From Anseongella sp036570465 (GTDB taxonomy: Bacteria; Bacteroidota; Bacteroidia; Sphingobacteriales; Sphingobacteriaceae): DNA of 11,736 nt. The stretch spans positions 1 to 11,736 of the forward strand of contig DATCYD010000019.1 in assembly GCA_036570465.1 (NCBI GenBank). Direction: 5' to 3'. This document shows positions 1 to 7,621 of the stretch, one piece after another. Below the pieces are notes generated by a model. That model was given only the letters and a program-made list of their open reading frames with translations. It was not told the origin of the DNA and ran no database searches. The position numbers were made by a program, and so were the translations under genes. How positions within the stretch are numbered: the stretch's first letter is position 1; the number at the start of each line of letters is the position of its first letter.

Positions 1-242
1 GTGATTTTCCGATTTGCGTGGTTCCCATGTTGTACCAGGATCTGGAAATGGAGAATATTCCTTTTTGGAGCTATTTCTGTCAGATATCCGATTCCACCAC
101 CAGCTACGGTTCTTATTCGGGGGCCATTCCCAATGAAAAAATCACCTGGGGGAAACTGGATATCAACACGCCTAAGTATATTATTGAATCGGACGCCACG
201 ATTGTAGCGCCCCTTGTTTTTGCCTGGTTATTGGATATGTGA
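1..242 (+). CDS. Deoxyhypusine synthase family protein, C-terminal fragment (partial)
   Basis: The frame whose codons begin at base 3 is open from the left edge to a TGA at 240-242 and gives about 79 residues of a protein that starts upstream of the window. It contains the stretch SYSGAIPNEKITWGKLD followed by ESDATIVAPLVFAWLL. This matches the C-terminal signature of the deoxyhypusine synthase family (SGA-x-P-x-E-x-x-[ST]WGK, then a DAT/DAS-x-x-x-P segment). In the eukaryotic enzyme the lysine of WGK forms the covalent intermediate with the butylamine group of spermidine; the equivalent lysine here is codon 153-155 and is intact. Bacteria lack eIF5A, so hypusine formation is unlikely; bacterial members are thought to make polyamines such as homospermidine or to act on other amines, which is inference for this copy. 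It is separated from the respiratory operon by 184 AT-rich bases and is probably a separate transcription unit. The N-terminal NAD-binding part cannot be judged. Confidence 0.8.
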   Translation, partial: DFPICVVPMLYQDLEMENIPFWSYFCQISDSTTSYGSYSGAIPNEKITWGKLDINTPKYIIESDATIVAPLVFAWLLDM

Positions 243-259
243 GCAAAATTTAAACATAA

Positions 260-277
260 AAATTGAAAAATCAATTT
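260..277 (+). terminator. Weak inverted repeat after the upstream gene, possible terminator
   Basis: AAATTGA (260-266) and TCAATTT (271-277) are perfect inverted repeats around an AAAA loop, 18 bp after the stop codon of the upstream gene. The stem has only one G-C pair and no T-tract follows it, so as an intrinsic terminator it would be poor. It is recorded because it is the only hairpin I can see between the upstream gene and actA. Confidence 0.2.
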
Positions 278-336
278 AGAATGATTATAAATTATTAAAA
301 TCAAGGAGCGTCTGCGATAAATAATTTTTTATGTCA

Positions 337-344
337 TATTTTTG
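337..344 (+). promoter_or_regulatory. Candidate Bacteroidota -7 promoter element upstream of actA
   Basis: TATTTTTG at 337-344 is an exact match to the Bacteroidota housekeeping -7 consensus TAnnTTTG and lies in the AT-rich spacer before actA. The matching -33 TTTG box is weak: the nearest candidate is TCTG at 311-314, 22 bases upstream, with one mismatch. Transcription from here would give a leader of roughly 75 nt before the actA ATG at 427. A second, poorer candidate is TATTTTTA at 397-404 (one mismatch) with TTTG at 377-380, 16 bases upstream; that would leave only about 20 nt of leader. No comparable promoter was found in the short gaps further downstream, so this region is the best candidate for driving the whole act-cox operon. 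Confidence 0.4.
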
Positions 345-426
345 TCATCCCAAAGTCACGTGCTACAAAAACGTACTTTGAAACACACACAACGACTATT
401 TTTACAAGAGATAGATAAACGCAGCA

Positions 427-1818
427 ATGAGTCAAAACTCTTCCATCTGTTTCACGCGGAGTTTCTCCGGATTAACATTTGCCTTCTTCCTGTTTTTCAC
501 CTTAGCTACTTATCTCCCTGCCCTGGCGCAAGATGCTCCGCCGGCCGATACGGCTGTGGCTGCGCAGGATGCTGTGGCTACAGGAACCGCCGCATCCATT
601 GAAGGAGATATCGCCGCCGGTGAAACGCTTTACACACAATATTGTGCCGTGTGCCATGGCATTGACCGGAAATTGACAGGGCCCGCCCTTGCCGGAGTAA
701 ACCAGCGCCATGATCAGCAATGGCTGATCAACTGGATCCATGACTCTCCGGGCATGATTGAATCCGGAGACCCCGAAGCGGTGGCGATCTTTGAAGAATA
801 TAAAATAGCCATGCCACCCTTTCCAATGTTGAGTGAGGGGGATGTTATTAATATTCTGGCCTATATCGAATCCGAGACTCAGGCCTTGCAGCAGCCGGCA
901 ACGGCAGCAGGCGGAGCCGTAGTGGCAGAAGATAAGGGCCCTTCACTGGCAGCGATTATCGGACTGGCTGTCCTCGCAGTGGTTTTGTTCCTGGTGATTA
1001 CCGTGCTGAACCGCACGATTGGTTCGTTGAAGAACGTCATCCTCAGGAATCAGGGCGTGGAAGTAGCGGCTGATTCCGGGGCGAAAAAAGATTACCTGGC
1101 CAGTCTGAAGAAGCTGGCAAAAAATAAGAAATTCATTGCCATTGCCATTCTTGTGGTACTGATGGCCGGATCCGCCTTTAGCTGGAATGTGATGTGGAAC
1201 GTAGGCGTAGAGCAATACTATCAGCCAACGCAGCCCATTCGCTTCCCGCACGATTTGCACGCGGGTGTCATGGAGATTGACTGCCGCTATTGCCACGGTG
1301 GAGCCTGGAAAAGCAAGAATGCAACCATTCCTTCATTAAGCACCTGTATGAACTGCCATTCCGTAGTGGATGGAAAGGGCAGCGATTCACCCACAGCAGA
1401 AGGAGAGATCGCTAAAATATACCAGGCCCTGGATTTTGATCCGGCGTCGGGTGAATACGGGGATAATCCCGAAGGCATTGAATGGGTTCGGGTACATAAC
1501 CTGCCTGATTTTGCCTACTTTAATCATTCCCAGCATGTTACCGTGGCTGAAGCCTCTATCCGCAAGGCAAAGGGGCTGAAAGCCGATGAACCGGTATGCT
1601 ATGCTTGCCACGGTCCGGTAGCTGAGATGGAAGAGATCTATCAGTTCTCGCCACTGACCATGAAATGGTGTGTTGACTGCCACAGGGAAACGGAGGTGAT
1701 CCATGCCGAAGATAACGAATACTATGACAAGATCCTGGCGGCTCATGAGCAGATGAAAGAAGGAGGGGTTACGGTAGCCGACCTGGGGGGCATCGAATGC
1801 GCAAGGTGCCATTATTGA
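427..1818 (+). CDS. actA: ActA: hexahaem membrane-anchored cytochrome c subunit of alternative complex III
   Basis: This is the multihaem electron-transfer subunit of ACIII, acting on the periplasmic face. The 463-residue product starts with a hydrophobic signal-like segment (about 13-34, ending ALAQD). An Ala-rich linker leads to a monohaem class I cytochrome domain with CAVCH at C73/C76/H77 and a likely methionine ligand M129 in AMPPFP. A membrane helix follows at about 174-195 and a second at about 236-256. The pentahaem domain has CRYCH (286-290), CMNCH (307-311), CYACH (391-395), CVDCH (415-419) and CARCH (458-462), the last one residue from the C-terminus. FPHDLH (273-278) and FNHSQH (365-370) are probable sources of distal haem ligands. 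ActA of Rhodothermus is described as pentahaem, so the N-terminal monohaem domain is an addition relative to that protein. The ATG at 427 has no clear Shine-Dalgarno site but gives a sensible signal peptide. actB begins 19 bp after the stop. First gene of the operon. Confidence 0.93.
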   Translation: MSQNSSICFTRSFSGLTFAFFLFFTLATYLPALAQDAPPADTAVAAQDAVATGTAASIEGDIAAGETLYTQYCAVCHGIDRKLTGPALAGVNQRHDQQWLINWIHDSPGMIESGDPEAVAIFEEYKIAMPPFPMLSEGDVINILAYIESETQALQQPATAAGGAVVAEDKGPSLAAIIGLAVLAVVLFLVITVLNRTIGSLKNVILRNQGVEVAADSGAKKDYLASLKKLAKNKKFIAIAILVVLMAGSAFSWNVMWNVGVEQYYQPTQPIRFPHDLHAGVMEIDCRYCHGGAWKSKNATIPSLSTCMNCHSVVDGKGSDSPTAEGEIAKIYQALDFDPASGEYGDNPEGIEWVRVHNLPDFAYFNHSQHVTVAEASIRKAKGLKADEPVCYACHGPVAEMEEIYQFSPLTMKWCVDCHRETEVIHAEDNEYYDKILAAHEQMKEGGVTVADLGGIECARCHY

Positions 1819-1837
1819 TTGTTTTTAGCCATTGTAA

Positions 1838-4800
1838 ATGGAAAAATTGACGAAAAAGTACTGGAAAGGGTTCGAGGAGCTATACAACACTCCCGAATAC
1901 CAGGAATCAAAACAACGGGAATTTGCTGAAGACCTCCCCGTGGAGGCGCTGATGGACGAGGTCAACAAGAACACCGTGACTCCCCGCCGTGATTTTCTAA
2001 AGATGATCGGATTCGGAGTGGGAACGGCTACACTGGCCGCGTGCAACAGGATACCGGTTCACAAATCGGTACCCTATCTGGTGAAGCCAGAAGGAATAAC
2101 GCCCGGCATTCCCAATTACTATGCTTCCGCGCTTCCCGAAGGCTACGGAATCCTGGTGAAAACACATGAAGGCCGGCCCATCAAGATTGAAGGAAATCCG
2201 GCCTGTCCGGTGGCCAAAGGGGGCGTTGACGCCGTAGGCCATGCTTCTTTACTGACACTTTATGATAACGGCCGCCTGAAAGGGCCTCGCATGAATGAAG
2301 AAGACGCTTCCTGGGCGGAGATTGACAAAGTGGTGACTTCTCAATTGAACGCGCTCAGTTCGGAAGGCAAAAAAGCGGTCATTGTTTCTTCGACCATCAT
2401 CAGCCCGTCCACCAACGCGCTTATCGGTCAGTTCATACAGCGATACCCCAACACAGAGCATATCGTGTATGAACCGGTGTCCCATTCTTCCATCATTAAG
2501 GCAAACCAGAACAGTTTCGGGAAAGCTGTGCTGCCTTCCTACCGCTTTGACAAGGCATCGGTCATCGTGAGTTTGTCCGCGGATTTTCTGGGTACCTGGT
2601 TATCGCCGGTGGAATTCTCCAAGCAGTATATTTCCGGTCGCGATGTAAAGTCGATTCGCGAAGAGGGAAAAATGTCCAGGCATATTCATATTGAGAGCGG
2701 ACTTACCATGACCGGCTCCAAGGCAGACGTCCGTATTCCTGTAAAACCTTCCCAGCAAGGCATCGCCGCCCTGGCTCTTTACAATGAAGTAGCCCGGAAA
2801 GCAGGTGCCGCCACGGTACAGGCTGGCGAGCTGCCGGAAGCAGCATCCCGTAAGATCAGCGAAGCGGCTACCTCGCTTTGGGAAGCAAAGGGGAATGCAT
2901 TGATGGTTTGCGGGGTGAACGACGTGGCTGTTCAAGGCGTGGTAAACGCGATTAATTCTCTGTTGGGCAGCTATGGCAATACGATCGATCTGGACAATCC
3001 CTTATTTTCACATCAGGGGGACGAAACAGCCTTTGCTGAATTGGTGGACCGAATGGCCGGCCGTGAAATTGGCGCTGCCTTTTTTTACGGGGCGAACCCG
3101 GCGTATGATTACCCGGAAGCTGCTAAATTTACAGAAGCCCTCAAGAATGTACGGATGAAGGTTTCCTTCGCCGACAGGGTGGACGAAACAGCCGCACATT
3201 GCAACATCCAGGTTCCTGATCATAATTCGTTTGAAGGCTGGAATGACTATCAGCCTGGACCCGGTGTTTACTACGTGGCTCAGCCTACCATCAATCCTCT
3301 GTTCAACACGCGTCAGATGCAGCAAAGTCTGTTGACCTGGCTGCAGGATTCTGAGGAATGGCACGATTACATCAGAAATTACTGGGAATCCAATATACTT
3401 CCTTCTGCCGGTGAGGGTGGCAGCGATGCCGGCCATAACTGGACGCTCTTCCTGCGGAAAGGGGTGGCTGTACTGCCTGCAACCGCGGGACAATCCTATA
3501 CAGATATGGCGGATGTGGCTGCTTCGGCCCGCGCTATTACCGCTGCAGCGGGAAGCTTGCAGGGTGATTTTGAGTTGGTATTATATGAAAAGCCGGCCCT
3601 TCGGGACGGTCGTCATGCTAACAATCCCTGGTTGCAGGAGCTACCAGATCCGGTATCAAAGGTTACCTGGGATAATTACGCGGCCCTTTCTCCCCAGACT
3701 GCACTGGAGCTGGGCGTGAAGCAATGGGATGTCGTGGAAGTGAAAACGGAAGCGTACGCCATTACGCTGCCGGTGTTGATTCAACCCGGCCAGGCCCTGG
3801 GAACAGTGGCTGTGGCACTTGGATATGGACGTACCCATTGCGGTAAGGCCGGAAATAATGTCGGCAAGAACGCCTATCCATTCGTTAATCTCTCCAACGG
3901 CGCCTTCCGCTATGCAGCCCCTGTCAGCGTAACACCCACCGGCGATATATATGAGCTGGCTCAGACCCAGATGCACCATAGCGTCGAAGGTCGCGATACG
4001 GTACGGGAAACAACATTTGCAGAATATTCCCGTGACAACAACGCGGGAAGCAATCCCAATCACAATCACGATAAGTTAAAAGAAGGGGAGGACCCCAATA
4101 ATCCATATTATTCCCTGTGGGATGAACACGCCAAGCCTGGTCATCACTGGGGAATGGCTATTGACCTCAATTCCTGTACGGGTTGCGGAGCCTGTGTGGT
4201 CAGCTGCAGCATGGAAAACAATGTACCAGTAGTTGGGAAAGACGAGGTTCGCCGTCGCCGTGAGATGCACTGGATCCGCATCGACCGCTACTATGCTGTT
4301 GACGAGGAAGATCCCGATAATATTGAAGTAGTGCACCAGCCGATGTTATGCCAGCAATGTGATCACGCCCCGTGCGAGACGGTTTGCCCGGTACTGGCTA
4401 CCATGCACTCTTCCGACGGCCTGAATATGCAGGCCTATAACCGCTGTTTCGGCACCCGCTACTGCGCCAATAACTGTCCCTTCAAGGTGCGCCGGTTCAA
4501 TTGGTTCAATTACGCCAATAACGACGAGTTTGATTACTACATGAACAATGATCTGGGCAAACTGGCCCTGAATCCGGATGTAGTGGTTAGGTCCCGTGGC
4601 GTCATGGAGAAATGTACCTTCTGTGTACAGCGTATCCAGGCCGGTAAGCTGGAAGCTAAGATGGAAAACCGGCCCCTGCAGGACGGAGACATCGAAACAG
4701 CCTGTTCTTCTTCCTGCCCGGCAAATGCCATTACTTTCGGGGATATCAACGATCCGGAAAGCAGGGTGAGCAAGCTGTTAAAGGATGACCGGGTTTATTA

Positions 4801-4975
4801 TGCGCTTGCCGAATACAACGTTCAGCCTGGTATTGGTTACATGACTCTGGTGCGGAACAAGGTGAAGCCTGCCGCCCATGACGGGGAAAGCCACGATCAT
4901 GGCCATGAGCAAGAGCGGAAAGAGCACAACCAGCATCAGGAGAATATTTACAAGGATCTGCTCAGGTTAGGATAA
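1838..4975 (+). CDS. actB: ActB: molybdopterin-oxidoreductase-like and iron-sulphur subunit of alternative complex III
   Basis: ActB is the large periplasmic electron-transfer subunit of ACIII, a fusion of a molybdopterin-oxidoreductase-like domain and a ferredoxin-like domain. The 1045-residue product has a Tat-type motif RRDFLK at 50-55, a hydrophobic stretch, and a lipobox-like LAAC with C69. The region about 75-735 has the molybdopterin-oxidoreductase fold signature, but I see no N-terminal iron-sulphur cysteine motif and no obvious metal-ligand residue, consistent with the cofactor-free ActB known in F. johnsoniae. The C-terminal domain (about 762-1000) has cysteines in four groups: C780/783/786/790, C838/841/846/850, C870/876/880 and C926/929/956/960. 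Fifteen ligands fit three [4Fe-4S] and one [3Fe-4S] cluster, as reported for ACIII. A charged, Asn/His-containing linker joins the two halves and the tail (about 1013-1037) is His-rich. No Shine-Dalgarno site is visible at the start. actC follows after 22 bp. Confidence 0.95.
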   Translation: MEKLTKKYWKGFEELYNTPEYQESKQREFAEDLPVEALMDEVNKNTVTPRRDFLKMIGFGVGTATLAACNRIPVHKSVPYLVKPEGITPGIPNYYASALPEGYGILVKTHEGRPIKIEGNPACPVAKGGVDAVGHASLLTLYDNGRLKGPRMNEEDASWAEIDKVVTSQLNALSSEGKKAVIVSSTIISPSTNALIGQFIQRYPNTEHIVYEPVSHSSIIKANQNSFGKAVLPSYRFDKASVIVSLSADFLGTWLSPVEFSKQYISGRDVKSIREEGKMSRHIHIESGLTMTGSKADVRIPVKPSQQGIAALALYNEVARKAGAATVQAGELPEAASRKISEAATSLWEAKGNALMVCGVNDVAVQGVVNAINSLLGSYGNTIDLDNPLFSHQGDETAFAELVDRMAGREIGAAFFYGANPAYDYPEAAKFTEALKNVRMKVSFADRVDETAAHCNIQVPDHNSFEGWNDYQPGPGVYYVAQPTINPLFNTRQMQQSLLTWLQDSEEWHDYIRNYWESNILPSAGEGGSDAGHNWTLFLRKGVAVLPATAGQSYTDMADVAASARAITAAAGSLQGDFELVLYEKPALRDGRHANNPWLQELPDPVSKVTWDNYAALSPQTALELGVKQWDVVEVKTEAYAITLPVLIQPGQALGTVAVALGYGRTHCGKAGNNVGKNAYPFVNLSNGAFRYAAPVSVTPTGDIYELAQTQMHHSVEGRDTVRETTFAEYSRDNNAGSNPNHNHDKLKEGEDPNNPYYSLWDEHAKPGHHWGMAIDLNSCTGCGACVVSCSMENNVPVVGKDEVRRRREMHWIRIDRYYAVDEEDPDNIEVVHQPMLCQQCDHAPCETVCPVLATMHSSDGLNMQAYNRCFGTRYCANNCPFKVRRFNWFNYANNDEFDYYMNNDLGKLALNPDVVVRSRGVMEKCTFCVQRIQAGKLEAKMENRPLQDGDIETACSSSCPANAITFGDINDPESRVSKLLKDDRVYYALAEYNVQPGIGYMTLVRNKVKPAAHDGESHDHGHEQERKEHNQHQENIYKDLLRLG

Positions 4976-4997
4976 TAATTAGGAACCGGATTTAGTT

Positions 4998-6458
4998 ATG
5001 CACGAATCAATTATAAGAACACCACTTGTTACCGGCAATCCTTCATTGCACGATATTACGGAGGATATCAGCAGGCCGGTAGAAGCAAAGCCAACCAAAG
5101 CATGGTGGATCGGGTTTATCCTGTCCTTCCTGGGGCTTTGTCTCTGGCTGTACTCGGCTGGTTACACGATGACAGTCGGCATTGGGGCATGGGGTCTTAA
5201 CAAGACCATCGGCTGGGCCTGGGACATTACTACCTTTGTGTGGTGGGTCGGTATCGGTCACGCAGGGACGCTGATCTCAGCCATTTTATTGCTATTCCGG
5301 CAAAACTGGCGGAATTCGATCAACCGGTCTGCGGAGGCCATGACACTTTTTGCTGTGATCTGTGCCATTACCTACATTTTCACGCACATGGGCAGGCCCT
5401 GGTTATTTTATTGGGCGTTGCCGCTACCAAACCAGTACGGTTCACTCTGGGTGAACTTTAACTCTCCGCTGGTTTGGGACGTGTTTGCTATTTCGACATA
5501 TTTCTCGGTATCTCTCCTGTTCTGGTATATCGGGTTGCTACCTGATATCGCCACCATCCGGGACCGTGCCAAAGGTGTTGCAAAAAAGGTATATGGTTTT
5601 CTGAGCTTTGGATGGACGGGTTCGGCTCGCTCCTGGGTTCGGTTCGAAGCGGTTTCCCTGATCCTTTCCGGACTGGCTACACCGCTGGTTCTTTCCGTGC
5701 ATACGGTGGTATCCATGGACTTTGCGACCTCCCTGTTACCTGGCTGGCATGCCACGCTGTTCCCGCCCTACTTTGTGGCCGGGGCTATTTTCTCGGGCTT
5801 TGCGATGGTGCAGACCTTGTTGCTGATCGCCCGTAAAGCCATGAAACTGGAGAACTATATTACGCTTTATCATATAGAACTGATGAACATTATCATCATG
5901 GTAACCGGTTCCATCGTTGGCTGCGCCTACCTGACCGAGTTGTTCATCGCCTGGTATTCCGGGGTAGAATACGAACAGTATCTGTTCCTGAACCGGGTTT
6001 CCGGACCATATTGGTGGGCATACTGGATCATGATGACCTGTAACGTGATTTCCCCGCAGCTGATGTGGTTCAAGAAATTGCGGACCAGCCTGGCCTTTAC
6101 CTTCTTTATCTCGATTGTCGTGAATATCGGGATGTGGTTTGAGCGTTTTGTGATCATCGTTACTTCCCTGCACCGGGACTTTATCCCGTCGAGCTGGGCC
6201 ATGTTCCATCCTACTTTTTACGATGTAGGCGTGTTCATTGGTTCCATTGGTGTGTTCTTTACCCTGTTCATGCTGTTCATCAAATTCCTGCCGGGCGTGG
6301 CCATGGCAGAAGTGAAACTGTTGTTGAAGAGCTCAAGTGTAGCAGCCAAGAAGCGGCTCGCGGCAAAAGAAGGAAAAACGTATGAATTTTCACCCGAGAC
6401 GGGTGGAGTAGTGATCGCGGCAACGACAACTGTCCGGAAAGGAGAGAATCATGAATAA
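4998..6458 (+). CDS. actC: ActC: NrfD-like quinol-interacting membrane subunit of alternative complex III
   Basis: ActC is a polytopic subunit of the NrfD/PsrC family that carries the quinol site region of ACIII next to the ActB iron-sulphur domain. The 486-residue product begins with about 34 polar residues. About ten membrane helices follow, approximately 36-58, 74-100, 113-131, 157-181, 216-238, 247-268, 288-312, 338-357, 365-389 and 421-443, and then a 40-residue polar tail. The segment GIGHAGTLISAILLLFRQ (85-102) with H88, followed by RSAEAMT, is a hallmark of the ActC/NrfD group. Length and helix number are as expected. The start ATG has only AGGAA about 12 bases upstream. The last 8 bases overlap the start of actD, indicating translational coupling. 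It is closely paralogous in fold to ActF, encoded three genes downstream. Confidence 0.95.
   Translation: MHESIIRTPLVTGNPSLHDITEDISRPVEAKPTKAWWIGFILSFLGLCLWLYSAGYTMTVGIGAWGLNKTIGWAWDITTFVWWVGIGHAGTLISAILLLFRQNWRNSINRSAEAMTLFAVICAITYIFTHMGRPWLFYWALPLPNQYGSLWVNFNSPLVWDVFAISTYFSVSLLFWYIGLLPDIATIRDRAKGVAKKVYGFLSFGWTGSARSWVRFEAVSLILSGLATPLVLSVHTVVSMDFATSLLPGWHATLFPPYFVAGAIFSGFAMVQTLLLIARKAMKLENYITLYHIELMNIIIMVTGSIVGCAYLTELFIAWYSGVEYEQYLFLNRVSGPYWWAYWIMMTCNVISPQLMWFKKLRTSLAFTFFISIVVNIGMWFERFVIIVTSLHRDFIPSSWAMFHPTFYDVGVFIGSIGVFFTLFMLFIKFLPGVAMAEVKLLLKSSSVAAKKRLAAKEGKTYEFSPETGGVVIAATTTVRKGENHE
6438..6444 (+). promoter_or_regulatory. Shine-Dalgarno site for actD inside the end of actC
   Basis: AAAGGAG at 6438-6444 sits 6 bases before the actD ATG at 6451, within the last codons of actC. 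It is the best anti-Shine-Dalgarno match in front of any gene in this window and decides the actD start. Most other starts here lack a recognisable site, as is usual for Bacteroidota. Confidence 0.6.
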
Positions 6459-6969
6459 ATATGCGGTAGCCCTCTATGATGATGAGGACGTACTCAAGTC
6501 AGGGATCGGTCGTTTGCAATCTGCCGGCGTACAGATCTATAACGTATATACCCCTTATCCGGTCCATGGATTGGAAAAATTGGTGGGTGTGCGGCGCTCA
6601 AGGTTGGATATTGTAGCTTTCTGCTTCGGATGTCTGGGTGTTTCCTGCGCTTTTCTGATGATGTGGTACATGATCACTTATGACTGGCCCATGAATATCG
6701 GAGGGAAGCCGAATTTTCCAATTATCAGCTTCATTCCCATTTGCTTTGAAATGACCGTATTATTTGCTTCATACGGCATGGGGCTGACCTTTTTTCTGGT
6801 GAACCGGAATATTCCGGGTTCTACGCCCCGAATCATGGATGAACGGGCTACAGACGATCGTTTTGTGGTCGCGGTTTCCCTGAATGAAGAGAAGGATCCG
6901 GAGGCATTGAATACACTACTCCGGGATTCCGGCGCGGTGGAGATCAAGCAGAAGGAAGCTACTTATTGA
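6451..6969 (+). CDS. actD: ActD: DUF3341 two-helix membrane subunit of alternative complex III
   Basis: ActD is a small ACIII subunit of the DUF3341 family with no redox cofactor. The 172-residue product has an N-terminal cytoplasmic-type domain (MNKYAVALYDDEDVL and onward, including the VYTPYPVHGLE motif at 32-42). Two membrane helices follow at about 52-74 and 91-117, joined by a short loop with NIGGKPNFP, and then a C-terminal soluble part ending KQKEATY. The conserved YTPYPVHG segment and the hairpin layout match the family. In known ACIII structures ActD packs against the membrane subunits; its role is probably structural or related to proton transfer, which is inference here. The start overlaps the actC stop by 8 bp and is preceded by a good Shine-Dalgarno site. 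Confidence 0.93.
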   Translation: MNKYAVALYDDEDVLKSGIGRLQSAGVQIYNVYTPYPVHGLEKLVGVRRSRLDIVAFCFGCLGVSCAFLMMWYMITYDWPMNIGGKPNFPIISFIPICFEMTVLFASYGMGLTFFLVNRNIPGSTPRIMDERATDDRFVVAVSLNEEKDPEALNTLLRDSGAVEIKQKEATY

Positions 6970-7006
6970 TTGAATTTTGATCTGTGAATAATTTGAAGAT
7001 ATTACA

Positions 7007-7600
7007 ATGAAGAGAGCCGGAATTTTATTTCTAAGCGCATTCGTTGCGGCTTTGATACTGGTTTCCTGTTCAAAGGTCCGGCGGAAACCCGGATGGGAAT
7101 TCGCCCCCCAGATGTACGAACCGGTTGCCTACAACCCGGATCAACCTAATGCGGCCTTTGCGGATGGAAGAACGGCCCAGTTACCTCCCGAGGGAACAGT
7201 TCGGGCGAAAGAGACCTTTTACTTCCCCTATAGCAAAGACGATTCCGGTTTTGTGGCTGCAGGCAGGGCTTTTGTCACAAACCCCATCGCACGTACGGAG
7301 GCTACGCTGGCTGAAGGCAAGGCGCTGTATAGCTCCTACTGTTCGCATTGCCACGGAGACACAGGGCAAGGTGACGGAGGCGTGATTGTGAACGGAAATT
7401 ATCCCGCCCCGCCGCCCCACTTCAATGACCCTACAGGTATTCGGGCCCGCACTGGGGGGCCGTTAACCGAATATACTCCCGGCATGATCTTTCATACGAT
7501 TACCTACGGCTATAACCTTATGGGCCCGCATGCGTCATTGGTCACGCCGGAAGAACGGTGGAAGATCAGCCTATATGTTCAGGAATTACAGGATTTATAA
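7007..7600 (+). CDS. actE: ActE: monohaem cytochrome c lipoprotein subunit of alternative complex III
   Basis: ActE is the monohaem cytochrome c subunit of ACIII and a likely exit point for electrons towards the oxidase. The 197-residue product begins with a lipoprotein signal: positive n-region MKR, hydrophobic core, and lipobox LVSC with the acylated cysteine at C21, so it should be anchored on the periplasmic face. A Pro-rich stretch (about 28-75), including the PQMYEPVAYNP motif found in ActE proteins, precedes the cytochrome domain. That domain carries CSHCH at C112/C115/H116 and a probable axial methionine M172 in YNLMGPHA. Length is normal for the family. It starts 37 bp after actD, the longest gap inside the operon; I see no convincing promoter in it. 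actF begins 21 bp downstream. Confidence 0.94.
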   Translation: MKRAGILFLSAFVAALILVSCSKVRRKPGWEFAPQMYEPVAYNPDQPNAAFADGRTAQLPPEGTVRAKETFYFPYSKDDSGFVAAGRAFVTNPIARTEATLAEGKALYSSYCSHCHGDTGQGDGGVIVNGNYPAPPPHFNDPTGIRARTGGPLTEYTPGMIFHTITYGYNLMGPHASLVTPEERWKISLYVQELQDL

Positions 7601-7621
7601 TATTGGCAAACGTATTTCAGA

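Noticed and set aside
1..207. Open frame starting with GTG/ATG at the left edge in a different frame from the 1-242 gene
   Set aside because: Its translation has no family resemblance, whereas the frame ending at 242 carries the deoxyhypusine synthase signature.
342..602. 86-codon open frame on the + strand overlapping the start of actA
   Set aside because: It is out of frame with actA, runs through the actA signal peptide and shows no protein-like features of its own; actA explains the region.
3008..3493. 161-codon open frame on the - strand within actB
   Set aside because: It lies wholly inside a well-supported gene, its translation resembles no family I recognise, and the + strand carries continuous conserved ActB sequence.
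5736..6209. 157-codon open frame on the - strand within actC
   Set aside because: Antisense of ActC transmembrane segments with no recognisable domain, no start context and no gap in the sense gene.
6970..7006. Possible internal promoter between actD and actE (ATAATTTG)
   Set aside because: The first two bases do not fit TAnnTTTG and the nearest upstream TTTG is only about 10 bases away, too close for a -33 element.
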